From positions 248,001 to 312,000 of the forward strand of contig NZ_BMTD01000007.1 of assembly GCF_014649495.1 (NCBI RefSeq): a stretch of DNA of 64,000 bases, given 5' to 3'. Below, piece by piece: positions 25,808-34,449 of the stretch. Position 1 is the stretch's first letter; each line of letters begins with the position of its first letter. The DNA is from Streptomyces filipinensis (GTDB lineage Bacteria > Actinomycetota > Actinomycetes > Streptomycetales > Streptomycetaceae). A program made the position numbers and the translations under genes. The notes beneath the pieces are model-generated. The model saw only the letters and a program-made list of their open reading frames with translations. It was not told the origin of the DNA and did no database searches.

Positions 25808-26889
25808 CGTGTGCTCTTCTTCTCCTGGTCCGGACGTTCGCTGGTCTGCGGGCCGGCGCCGCCGCCCCGCGTGTGACCGCCGAGGCCACGCCCCTCGCCG
25901 GCGCGCAGGAACTCCTGATGCGCGGCGCGGTACGCGTCGAAGCGTGCAGCGATGATCTGCCGCTGTTCGAGGGCCGCCTGCGGCGAGCCGGGGAAGCCGA
26001 CCGCGCCGTCGGGCTCCACCTCGGACAGCCAGAAGCGCTGCCCGTCGTGCAGGAAGTCGACGGCGATGTACGGCATGGGCATGCGGGAGGTGACGTAGTC
26101 GACGGTGTCGGCGAGTTCCGGCGGCAGCGGCACGTGCTCCATCCCGCCGCCCGACGACAGGTTGGCCGTCAGCGACGCGCCCTTCGGGATACGGCGCAGC
26201 ACCGTGTGCACCTTGCCGTCGATGACGTAGACCCGGAAGTCCTCGATGCCCGCACCGAGATACGGCTGGCAGACCAGCGCCGTCTCCGCGCCGGCGGCCA
26301 GCCCGGCCACGCCCTTGAGTTCCTCGGCGCTGCGCACCAGACACACGCCCTGGCCCATGCCCCAGTAGGCGGGCTTGACGATGAGCGGATAGCTCACGCC
26401 CTCCAGGGCCGCCTCGTACGTCCGGGTCGGCGAGTCCCTGCCCACGCCGATGCGTACCGTCGGCACCTGCGGCAGCGGACTGTCCGCCAGGTGCAGCATG
26501 GTCGCGGTCTTGTCGTTGGCGATGAACGACAGCCGGGGCGGGATCGGCAGGTGGAACCCGGCCGCCTCCAGGATCGTGTACAGGTAGAGCTGGTTGCAGA
26601 CGTCGACGGTGTGGTGCGCCAGTGACCACAGTGAGGTCACGAACACCGTGTCCCGCGGGGTGACGGGGGTACCGTCCAGGAAGACCCAGGGGGCGCCGGG
26701 GCCCGCGGCGTCCACGGACACCTCCTCCGGCTTGTGCAGGGACAGCCTCCAGCCGCGTTCCCGGGCCACCTCCTCGTAGATGCCCCAGACGTGCGTCCAT
26801 TCCTTGGCGCGCATCCGCTCGGTGCCGCGGTCGGGGTAGATCCAGCACAGCCGGAGGCCGGCGGGCCGCTCTGCGGGTTCCGTGGTCAT
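25804..26889 (-). CDS. RimK-like ATP-grasp ligase (candidate amino acid ligase)
   Basis: This 361-residue protein has the ATP-grasp architecture: an N-terminal pre-ATP-grasp region, a central lid with NDKTATMLHL and VKPAYWGMGQGV, then QPYL...EDFRVYVIDGKV, and a terminal metal-binding SEVEPDGAVGF in place of the usual EVN block of RimK. The last 30 residues form a disordered Gly/Arg tail. Such enzymes join carboxylates to amines via acyl-phosphates and act as single-enzyme peptide ligases. It has ATGA overlaps with both neighbours. The likely role is amide bond formation in a small dipeptide product. Confidence 0.83.
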   Translation of the reverse strand: MTTEPAERPAGLRLCWIYPDRGTERMRAKEWTHVWGIYEEVARERGWRLSLHKPEEVSVDAAGPGAPWVFLDGTPVTPRDTVFVTSLWSLAHHTVDVCNQLYLYTILEAAGFHLPIPPRLSFIANDKTATMLHLADSPLPQVPTVRIGVGRDSPTRTYEAALEGVSYPLIVKPAYWGMGQGVCLVRSAEELKGVAGLAAGAETALVCQPYLGAGIEDFRVYVIDGKVHTVLRRIPKGASLTANLSSGGGMEHVPLPPELADTVDYVTSRMPMPYIAVDFLHDGQRFWLSEVEPDGAVGFPGSPQAALEQRQIIAARFDAYRAAHQEFLRAGEGRGLGGHTRGGGAGPQTSERPDQEKKSTR

Positions 26890-27734
26890 CGGCGCATCGC
26901 TTCCGTTCGTTCGGCCCGCGTCATGCGCACCCAGGCGCGGATGACGCGGTGGAAGTGCTCGGGCTCCTCCAGGAAGGGGAGGTGACCGCTGTGTTCGAAG
27001 ACCTCCAGACGGGAGCCGGGGACCGCGTCCGCCAGCCAGTGACCGACGGCGCTGGGGTAGATCCGGCTCCGGGCGCCGTGCAGGAACAGCACGGGCAGCC
27101 CGAGCGAGGGCAGGCGCCCGCGCCAGTCCTGCCGCAGCACGTCCTGCCACAGCTGCCGCTTGGCCTCGCTGCGACAGCGGGTGGCGACATCCGTGAGCTC
27201 GTCCGTCAACTCCTGGGGCGGGGTGCTGCCTTCGGCGAAGAAGCTCGCCACCAGTGCCGCGGTGACGGCACGGTCCGCCGCGCCCAGCATGCGGTCGGCC
27301 TCCGCGGCGCCGACGGCGTCCAGCGCCCCGAAGGCCGCGTGCTCCCAGCCCTCCTCGGTCAGCAGGTAGGGGCTCTGCTCGACGGAGACCAGGCCGCGGA
27401 GCCGGGCGGTGCCGTACCGGTGCAGGTAGTGGTAGGCCACGGTCGCGCCCAGGGACCATCCGAGCAGGGTCAGCCCCCGTACGTCCAGCTTCTCGGTCAG
27501 CGCGTGCAGATCAGCGGCGCAGCGGTCCACGGTGAGGGGCTCGGGTCCCTGCGGGGTGGCGCCGTGGCCGCGCAGGTCCACGGTGATGACGCGGTGGTCG
27601 CGGGAGAGTTCGGCGACGGTGCGGGCGAAGAAGGCCGAGGGCGCGCCCAGACCGTGGACCAGGAGCAGCGGCGGCCCCTCGCCGGTGTCCTCGAAGTGGA
27701 TGACCTGGCCGTCGTCCAGGGAGAGTTCAGACAT
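26886..27734 (-). CDS. Alpha/beta hydrolase of the biosynthetic operon
   Basis: This 282-residue alpha/beta hydrolase has LLLVHGLGAPSAFF (oxyanion hole), a GWSLG nucleophile elbow with Ser at about residue 95, and a catalytic His in FEHSGHLPFLEEP. Its start overlaps the upstream AMP-ligase gene by 8 bases and its end overlaps the ATP-grasp gene (ATGA). In context it could remove a methyl ester placed by the operon's methyltransferase, or act as an editing thioesterase. Neither role can be proven from sequence. Confidence 0.83.
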   Translation of the reverse strand: MSELSLDDGQVIHFEDTGEGPPLLLVHGLGAPSAFFARTVAELSRDHRVITVDLRGHGATPQGPEPLTVDRCAADLHALTEKLDVRGLTLLGWSLGATVAYHYLHRYGTARLRGLVSVEQSPYLLTEEGWEHAAFGALDAVGAAEADRMLGAADRAVTAALVASFFAEGSTPPQELTDELTDVATRCRSEAKRQLWQDVLRQDWRGRLPSLGLPVLFLHGARSRIYPSAVGHWLADAVPGSRLEVFEHSGHLPFLEEPEHFHRVIRAWVRMTRAERTEAMRR

Positions 27735-29238
27735 GCGGCTTCTCCGTGTCGTCCGGGTGGGCCGACGCCCTGTGGTGGGAGGGCGGCGTCTCGTCGGCCT
27801 CGCTCTGCCAGCGCTTGCGCAGCAGCGGCTTGTCGGGCTTGCCGACGGGAGTGTGCGGGATGTCGTCGGTGAGGCGGACGGTGCCCTGAAGCGCTCGGCC
27901 GCGCAGCACGGCCTCGACGGACTTGCGGACCTCGTGCTCGGGCCGCTCGGGGTCGGCGTGCACCGCGACCAGGACGTCGTTGCCGTACTCGCCGGGACGG
28001 GCGGGCAGGGTCACGGATTCCAGGACGGGGCACTGGGCGGCGATCTCCTCGTCCAGGACCGGCGCGGGCAGTGGACCGCCGGCGGCCGCCAGGACCTCGG
28101 TGACCCGGCCCAGAATGCGCAGCGAGCCGTCCGCCTGCCGCTCGGCCACATCGCCGGTCCAGAACTCGGCACCGCGGAAGGTACGGGCGTTCGCCTCGTC
28201 GCTGCCCACATAGCCTTCACTCGTGCAGTCCGACGACAGCACCAGCTCGCCCAGGTCGGAGCGGTCCGGGGACAGCGGTTCGAGCCGGGTGCCGACTCCG
28301 TCGACCGCGAACATCCCCAGATCCGCCTGGAGTACGTCGGCCATGTTGCCGAGCGCGAGGCCGAACTCGGTCGACCCGTAGATCTGCCGGATGTGGATGC
28401 CCAGCACGTCCGCGGCATCCCTCATCTGGGCGGGGCTGAGATACGCGCCGCCGCACAGCGGCCTGCGCAGCCGCGTGAGGGCGGGTGCCGGGCCGCCGGC
28501 CGCCGCCCGCACGTACTCCTCGTAGTGGCGCGGCAGCGCGCTCATCGCGGTGGCGCCGTGTTCCGCGATCTGCCGCAGCAGCACGTCCGGTGCCGCGTGC
28601 GGATCGGCGAGCACCAGCTCGGCACCGGACAGCAGGGCGGCGAAGACATGCAGGTCGGTGGCGTGGGCGACGTCGAGGGTGTGCCGGCAGAAGAACACGT
28701 CCTCGGCGGTGATACCGGTGTCCGCCAGCCAGCGGCGGCGCTCGCGCAGGAACCGGTCCTGCCGCCACACCATCTGCTTGGGAAAGCCGGTCGATCCGGA
28801 CGTCCACAGCGCACGGAAGACTCCGGCGTGCTCCGCACCGGGCGCGCGGGGGGCCGGAGCCGTGGCGGTGAGGTCGTCGAGCCGGACCCGGGGCGGTGCG
28901 CCGGCGGGCAGTGCGCGGCCGCGGTCGGTGACGACGACACGGGGCCCGGTCAGGCGCAGTGCCGTCGCGGTGTCGGCCGCGTCGAAGTTGCCCATCAGCG
29001 GCACGTACCGGGCGCCGGTCCGCGCCACGGCCAGGATGAGGGCGACATAGCCGATGCTGTTGCGCAGCGAGCACGCGACGGCGTCGCCCGTGCCGACGCC
29101 GTGGTCGCGCAGCCCGGCGGCCGTGCGGTCGACCAGCTCGACGAGCTCCGCGTAGTCGACCGCCGTGCCGTCGGTGGTGGTGACGGCACGGGCGTGGGGC
29201 TGCCGCGCCGCGATGTCACACAGGGCTTGGTAGAGCAC
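27727..29238 (-). CDS. AMP-dependent acyl ligase (ANL superfamily)
   Basis: This 503-residue adenylate-forming enzyme shows the A3 phosphate loop TSGSTGFPKQ (about 147-156), A5-like YGSTEFGLA, A8 TGDVAERQADGSLRILGRV and the A10 lysine in TPVGKPDK near residue 480. It activates a carboxylic acid as acyl-AMP for transfer to CoA or another nucleophile. A GAGGTGAAG site precedes the GTG at 29238. The gene is 125 bases from the methyltransferase gene and overlaps the hydrolase gene. The substrate-binding residues suggest no specific acid. Confidence 0.85.
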   Translation of the reverse strand: MLYQALCDIAARQPHARAVTTTDGTAVDYAELVELVDRTAAGLRDHGVGTGDAVACSLRNSIGYVALILAVARTGARYVPLMGNFDAADTATALRLTGPRVVVTDRGRALPAGAPPRVRLDDLTATAPAPRAPGAEHAGVFRALWTSGSTGFPKQMVWRQDRFLRERRRWLADTGITAEDVFFCRHTLDVAHATDLHVFAALLSGAELVLADPHAAPDVLLRQIAEHGATAMSALPRHYEEYVRAAAGGPAPALTRLRRPLCGGAYLSPAQMRDAADVLGIHIRQIYGSTEFGLALGNMADVLQADLGMFAVDGVGTRLEPLSPDRSDLGELVLSSDCTSEGYVGSDEANARTFRGAEFWTGDVAERQADGSLRILGRVTEVLAAAGGPLPAPVLDEEIAAQCPVLESVTLPARPGEYGNDVLVAVHADPERPEHEVRKSVEAVLRGRALQGTVRLTDDIPHTPVGKPDKPLLRKRWQSEADETPPSHHRASAHPDDTEKPHV

Positions 29239-29363
29239 GCTTCACCTCGGTGCGTGGGTCGACCGGCCGGTCCGGCCGGGTCCGGTGCGAAGCCGGACGG
29301 GCGCGTACGTTTTTCGCCTCGTGCGGGGTGTCCTGCTTCGTACGGTGGACCTTGCGCGCGGCG

Positions 29364-30062
29364 TCACGCCTCGTTCCAGCCCGCGTAGGTGGCGAAACGC
29401 CAGTCCTTGGCGAGGCAGTCGACGGTGCCGAAGCCCGCTTCGCGCAGCCATCGGAGCTGGGCGTCGACGTCGATGGGGATGTCGTGCTTCATGCGCTCAC
29501 GGCCTGCGGCCCATTCCTCGGCCGGAGTTCCGGAGGCGTGCACATGGGCCTCGTGCCGCTGGTCGTACATCTTCTCCAGCACGCCCGTCGGTGCCAGAAC
29601 TTGCTCGACATTGACGAAAATCCCGCCGGGGCGAAGGATTTCGCGGATCCGGACGAACAGGTCCCGCTTCTGTTCGTGCGTCAGGTGGTGGATGGAGAGG
29701 GCGGACACCACGGCGTCGAACGGACCGGCGGGCAGCTCGTCGAGATGGTCGGCGACGCGCACCGACACCTGGTCGTCCGCGGCGAAACGCTGCCGCGCCT
29801 GGCCGAGCATCAGCTCGGAGCGGTCCTGGAGCACGAGACCGGCCCCGGGAAGCCGGTCTCGGATCGCGGCACTGAGCAGGCCGGTGCCCGCGCCCAGGTC
29901 CAGGACGCGCGGGGCCGGTCCCACCGTCATGGCCACCGCGCCGACCGCGCTGTCGTAGAGGAGATCGAAGGAGGGGATGAGCTGCCGACGCAGTGCGTCA
30001 TAGGTTTCCGGATTCCACAGCTCGGTGTGTGCGGAATCCCCGGCGGCCGTTGTCTGCGGCAT
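29364..30062 (-). CDS. Class I SAM methyltransferase (candidate carboxyl methyltransferase)
   Basis: This 232-residue methyltransferase has motif I VLDLGAGTGLLS (about residues 53-64), an acidic motif II at LVLQDRS and the FDAVVSALSIHHL motif IV region, like trans-aconitate/carboxyl methyltransferases. It is the first gene of the operon with a GGGGAAGG ribosome binding site. In cystargolide biosynthesis a methyltransferase (CysG) modifies an isopropylmalate-derived acid, so a similar protecting methylation is plausible here. That assignment depends on context and is not shown by the sequence alone. Confidence 0.8.
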   Translation of the reverse strand: MPQTTAAGDSAHTELWNPETYDALRRQLIPSFDLLYDSAVGAVAMTVGPAPRVLDLGAGTGLLSAAIRDRLPGAGLVLQDRSELMLGQARQRFAADDQVSVRVADHLDELPAGPFDAVVSALSIHHLTHEQKRDLFVRIREILRPGGIFVNVEQVLAPTGVLEKMYDQRHEAHVHASGTPAEEWAAGRERMKHDIPIDVDAQLRWLREAGFGTVDCLAKDWRFATYAGWNEA

Positions 30063-30575
30063 GGTCGAACCTTCCCCGTAAAGATATTCCCTGTTCCGTC
30101 GGCTCCCGGGGAATCCAAGGTTGGGTGTACGTGGAATCTGCCCCCGTGAGCTGCCACGAGACTAAGTGGGGTCACCGGGGCCGGGCAAACTTCTGTTGCT
30201 TATCGACCCGATCAGCGTTGCTTTTCACGACCACCGTGTGAGTCTTTGTTTACGCAGGTAGGAGGGGTGAAGCCGAAACAGGTTTGGTTCCGCGGAGACC
30301 CTGCCCGGGCCTCTTGCGCCGCCTTAACGGTCGCTTTTCGGCCAGTCTTGCATAAGGGCGCCCAGGGCAGTGCGACGTCATTCATGCCTTGCTGACGCAG
30401 GTTGCTGTAGCGTGCACCTGTCCGAAATGAGCGGGCCCCGACGCGGAGTACGGAAAGGGCCGGTAAAAAGTTCCCATGATGTGAAAGTGCTGTGGATGTC
30501 CATGGAAGTCGTGGGAGCACGGGAAGCGATCGGCTACGCCTGGGCGAAGACCGGTTGCACAGGAAAGGGGAGCCG
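30063..30575. promoter_or_regulatory. Divergent control region of the biosynthetic operon and lysR
   Basis: This 513-bp non-coding stretch is less GC-rich than its surroundings. On the minus strand TATCTT (30090-30085) lies close to the methyltransferase gene and could be a -10. TTATCGACCCGATCA (30200-30214) contains the inverted arms ATCG-N3-CGAT and is a possible LysR site. GTTGCTTATC and GTTGCTTTTC (from 30195 and 30217) form a direct repeat 22 bp apart. These are by-eye candidates only. No reading frame here looks coding. Confidence 0.45.
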
Positions 30576-31487
30576 GTGTATCGCAACCTGGACGTCGGCC
30601 AGCTGCGCACGCTCGTCACCATCATGCGAGCGGGAGGCTTCCGGCGGGCCGCACAGGCCCTGTCCCTCACCCAGCCCGCCGTGAGCCAGCACATACGGCG
30701 CCTGGAGGCGGTCCTGGGCGGCCCGGTCTTCGCCAGCACCGGCCGTCGTCTTGAGCTCACCGACGCGGGGCGGGAGTTGCACCACTACGCCTGCCGTCTC
30801 GTCGCCCTCAACGACGAGGCCGCCACCCGCATCGCCGCCGCCGAACGCCGGACCGCCGTCGGCATCGGCGTCTCCCCGTTCCTCGAAGGCGCCCTCCCGG
30901 AATTCCTCGCGGCCCTGGTGCGCCTGCTCCCGTGGATCCGCCCGACCGTACACACCGGCCTCAGCGAACCGCTCACGGCCCGGGTGGCGGCCGGCGAGCT
31001 CGACCTCGCCCTGGTGCTGCGCGCGCCCCGCGACCCCGGCTCGCGACTCGTCGGCGCGGTGCCCCTCGCCTGGTACGGCAACGTCCCGCCGGACGGGCCG
31101 GGGTCCGTTCCGATCGCCCTGTGCGGGGAGCCGTGCAGCCTGCGCCGGCACGTCCTCGCCACGCTCGCCGCGCGGGAGCATCCCTGGCACCTCGCCTACG
31201 AGGGTCCCGACGTGCCCGGGCTGCGTGCCGCGGTCGCGGCGGGCCTGGGCCTGACCTGTCTGCCCGCCCACAGCCCCGACACCCCGACCCTGCCGAGGCC
31301 GCTCCCCGAGGCGGTGCCGCCGCTGCCCGCCCCGGCCCCGCTGCCGCTCTCCCTCGCCCTCGCGCCGACCACCTGCGCGGCGCTGGCCGAGGCCGCCGTC
31401 TGCGCCGCCCGGCAGGCGCTGTGCCGGCACCTCGCCGCCGACCCCGCCTCCGCCCACGCCCGCCCGCCCCAGCTGGCCGGCCGCTGA
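30576..31487 (+). CDS. LysR family transcriptional regulator, probable cluster regulator
   Basis: This 303-residue regulator has a LysR helix-turn-helix (residues about 5-62, with GFRRAAQALSLTQPAVSQHI) and a degenerate effector domain whose last 80 residues are very Pro/Ala/Leu-rich. The GTG at 30576 follows AGGAAAGGGG (30561-30570). It faces the biosynthetic operon across a 0.5-kb region, the classical arrangement for a LysR protein controlling the divergent operon and itself. The co-inducer would be an intermediate or the product. It is separated from htpG by 164 bases. Confidence 0.85.
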   Translation: MYRNLDVGQLRTLVTIMRAGGFRRAAQALSLTQPAVSQHIRRLEAVLGGPVFASTGRRLELTDAGRELHHYACRLVALNDEAATRIAAAERRTAVGIGVSPFLEGALPEFLAALVRLLPWIRPTVHTGLSEPLTARVAAGELDLALVLRAPRDPGSRLVGAVPLAWYGNVPPDGPGSVPIALCGEPCSLRRHVLATLAAREHPWHLAYEGPDVPGLRAAVAAGLGLTCLPAHSPDTPTLPRPLPEAVPPLPAPAPLPLSLALAPTTCAALAEAAVCAARQALCRHLAADPASAHARPPQLAGR

Positions 31488-31545
31488 GCCGCCCGGCACC
31501 TCCCTGGGCCCACCGGCCGGCCGCCGCCGCCGCGGGCGCCGAAGG

Positions 31546-31559
31546 GGCTGGATCCAGCC
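31546..31559. promoter_or_regulatory. Palindrome upstream of htpG
   Basis: GGCTGGATCCAGCC is a perfect 14-bp palindrome about 40 bp before a TACAGT (31600-31605) that could be the htpG -10. It does not match the HspR (HAIR) or HrcA (CIRCE) motifs. It could be an operator or part of the lysR terminator. Confidence 0.3.
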
Positions 31560-31651
31560 ACCGGTGTCGTATCCCGGCCGGCTCCCTGACATGGTGTTTT
31601 ACAGTGGCTGGCGTCAGTTCTGGCGATCACACCTGTGAGGAATGCGCGAAC

Positions 31652-33550
31652 ATGCCGACTGAAACGCTTGAGTTTCAGGTGGAGGCCCGTCAGCTGCTGC
31701 AGCTGATGATCCACTCGGTCTACTCGAACAAGGACGTCTTCCTGCGGGAGCTCGTCTCCAACGCCTCCGACGCGCTGGACAAGCTGCGCCTGGAGAAGCT
31801 GCGGGACGACTCGCTGGACGCCGACGTGTCCGACCTGCACATCGAGATCGACATCGACCGTGACGCCCGCACCCTCACCGTGCGGGACAACGGCATCGGG
31901 ATGTCGTACGACGAGGTCGGGCAGCTCATCGGCACCATCGCCAACTCCGGCACCGCCACGTTCCTCCAGGAGCTGCGCGAGGCCAAGGACGCGGCCGGGG
32001 CCGAGGGGCTCATCGGGCAGTTCGGCGTCGGTTTCTACTCCGGCTTCATGGTGGCCGACGAGGTCACCCTGGTGACCCGGCGCGCCGGCGAGAGCCAGGG
32101 CACCCGCTGGACATCGCGCGGCGAGGACACCTACACGCTGGAGCCGGTCGGCGACGCGCCGCAGGGCACCTCCGTCACGCTCCACCTGAAGCCCGCCGAC
32201 CCGGAGAACCAGCTCCACGACTACACCTCCCCGTGGCAGATCAGGGAGATCGTCAAGCGGTACTCGGACTTCATCACCTGGCCCATCCGGATGGTCCCGG
32301 AGCAGGGCGAGGGCGACGAGGCGCCCGGCGTCGAGACGCTGAACTCGATGAAGGCCCTGTGGGCGCGCCCGCGTGACGAGGTGTCCGACGACGAGTACCA
32401 CGAGCTGTACAAGCACATCGGCCACGACTGGCGCGACCCGCTGGAGACGATCCGGCTCCAGGCCGAGGGCACCTTCGAGTACCAGGCCCTGCTGTTCCTC
32501 CCGGCGCACGCCCCCCACGACCTGTTCACGCGGGACTTCCGGCGCGGTGTGCAGCTGTACGTCAGGCGCGTGTTCATCATGGACGACTGCGAGGCGCTGC
32601 TGCCGCCGTACCTCCGCTTCGTCAAGGGCGTCGTCGACGCGGCCGACCTCTCGCTCAACGTGTCCCGGGAGATCCTCCAGCAGGACCGCCACATCGAGAT
32701 GATGCGGCGACGGCTGACGAAGAAGGTCCTGTCCACGGTCAAGGACATGATGACCAAGGACCAGGAACGCTACGCCACCTTCTGGCGGGAGTTCGGCACC
32801 GTCCTGAAGGAGGGACTGGTCACCGACCCGGAGAACCGCGACGCCATCCTCGCCCTCGCGTCCTTCGCGAGCACGCACCACGACACCGAGCCGACCACGC
32901 TCAAGGGGTACGTGGAGCGGATGAAGGACGGCCAGGAGGACATCTACTACCTCGCCGGCGAGTCCCGGCAGAGCATCGAGAACTCCCCGCACATGGAGGC
33001 CTTCCGGGACCGGGGCATCGAGGTGCTGCTGCTCACCGACCCCGTCGACGAGGTGTGGGCCGACGCCGTCGGTGAGTACGAGGGCAGGAAGCTGCGGTCG
33101 GTCGCCAAGGGCCAGATCGACCTCGGCGCCAAGGACGAGGACAAGGGCGACGGCGAGCGCGAGCAGCGGACCGAGGACTACGCCGGGCTGCTCGGCTGGA
33201 TGAAGGAGCAGCTGGACGAGGACATCAAGGAGGTGCGCCTGTCCTCCCGCCTCACCGTCTCCCCGGCCTGTGTGGTCTCCGACGCGAACGACCTGACCCC
33301 GGCGCTGGAGAACATGTACCGCGCGATGGGCCAGGAGGTGCCGCGTGCCAAGCGGATCCTGGAACTCAACCCGGACCACCAGCTGGTGAAGGGCCTGAAC
33401 CAGGCCTACAAGGAGCGCGAGGACCACACGGAGCTGACCGAGACCGCCGAGCTCCTCCACGGCCTGGCCGTGCTCGCCGAGGGCGGCCAGCCGAAGGACC
33501 CGGCCCGCTTCGTCAAGCTGATGGCCGACCGCCTGGAACGCGCCCTGTAG
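31652..33550 (+). CDS. htpG: Molecular chaperone HtpG (Hsp90)
   Basis: This 632-residue cytosolic ATP-dependent chaperone shows the GHKL ATP-binding motifs [20 protein letters not shown] and [11 protein letters not shown] in the N-terminal domain, the middle domain (about 235-480) with LNVSREILQ, and the C-terminal dimerisation domain. The length is normal for bacterial HtpG. The ATG at 31652 starts the conserved [16 protein letters not shown] segment. It stands alone with a strong terminator after it. No HspR or CIRCE element is visible. Confidence 0.95.
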
Positions 33551-33570
33551 CGCTCCGCCCAGCCAGTCGT

Positions 33571-33605
33571 CGGCGGCCTGTCCGGGAGAACCGGGCGGGC
33601 CGCCG
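33571..33605 (+). terminator. Terminator after htpG
   Basis: CGGCGGCC (33571-33578) pairs with GGCCGCCG (33598-33605), with an inner CCGG/CCGG pair, about 20 bases after the htpG stop codon. Confidence 0.65.
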
Positions 33606-33640
33606 TCGGCGTAAGGTCCCGGCGGCAAGGCCCCGACGGC

Positions 33641-33690
33641 TGGACAAACACCGCGCCTGATCTAGACTGTTCATCCAGAGGTGGACAATC
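33641..33690 (+). promoter_or_regulatory. Promoter and TGGACAA repeats of the PAS-HTH regulator
   Basis: TGGACA (33641-33646) and TAGACT (33663-33668) with a 16-bp spacer look like a -35/-10 pair. The motif TGGACAA occurs at 33641 and again at 33682, and TTCATCCA (33670-33677) is an approximate inverted copy, so the TCCA-gagg-TGGA element (33674-33685) is probably an autoregulatory operator. Confidence 0.45.
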
Positions 33691-34379
33691 GGTCTAAGGC
33701 CTTGGTGGAAAGGCGGCTCCCCGTGGACGAGGTGGCAGCAGACAGGGCGGCCTCCGCCGAGGCCGACGAGCACCTGATCCGCGAGACCGAGAAGATCGCC
33801 GTAGCGCTGGGCCGGATGTTCCCGGGACTGTGCGAAGTCGTCCTGCACGACCTGCGGCAACCGCGGCATGCGATCCGGGCGATCGAGAACAACCTCTCCG
33901 GCCGGCGGGTCGGTGACTCCGCCACGGAGCTGGGCCTGGCCCGCATCGAGGACCCCGACTACCCCAGCGTCATCCAGAACTACCCCAACCAGTTCCCCGA
34001 CGGCCGCCCGGCCAAGAGCACCTCCATCGGCATCAAGAACGCCGCGGGGCAGTACATCGCGGCCCTCTGCCTGAACCTGGACGTGTCCGTCCTGTCCTCG
34101 GTGACCCTCGCGCTGTCCAACCTGGTGGCCACGGAGACCGAGCACCGCGAGCAGTCCCTGGAGAGCCTGCGCGACCGGAACACGCGTGAACTGCGCCGCG
34201 CGGTGCAGGCCCATGCCGCGGAACGCGCCGCGACACCCCGCTCACTGAGCCGGGAGGACAAGCGGGCCCTCGTGCGGCAGTTGCAGCGCGACGGCTACTT
34301 CGACTCCCGCGACGCCGCCCAGACCATCGCCGACCTGCTGGGCGTGTCCAGGGCCACCGTCTACAACTACGCCAAATAG
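33681..34379 (+). CDS. YheO/DauR-type PAS-HTH transcriptional regulator
   Basis: This protein (232 residues from the GTG at 33681, or 218 from the GTG at 33723) has an N-terminal YheO-like PAS domain (about 25-145) and a C-terminal helix-turn-helix (about 185-230, ending ISRATVYNYAK-like VSRATVYNYAK). The DauR member of this family represses D-arginine use in Pseudomonas. The 33723 start has a GGAAAGG site; the 33681 start would be leaderless from the promoter described. The next gene encodes a D-amino-acid-type PLP enzyme, which supports a role in D-amino acid metabolism. Confidence 0.82.
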   Translation: MDNRSKALVERRLPVDEVAADRAASAEADEHLIRETEKIAVALGRMFPGLCEVVLHDLRQPRHAIRAIENNLSGRRVGDSATELGLARIEDPDYPSVIQNYPNQFPDGRPAKSTSIGIKNAAGQYIAALCLNLDVSVLSSVTLALSNLVATETEHREQSLESLRDRNTRELRRAVQAHAAERAATPRSLSREDKRALVRQLQRDGYFDSRDAAQTIADLLGVSRATVYNYAK

Positions 34380-34449
34380 CCAGGGCTCCTCATGACCACC
34401 GACCGTGCGGCGTGACCCGTCCGATCCTGACGAAGCGGGACCTCCCACC

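Noticed and set aside
31196..33628. 810-codon minus-strand frame across htpG
   Set aside because: Codon-complement shadow of htpG with no family features and no start signal.
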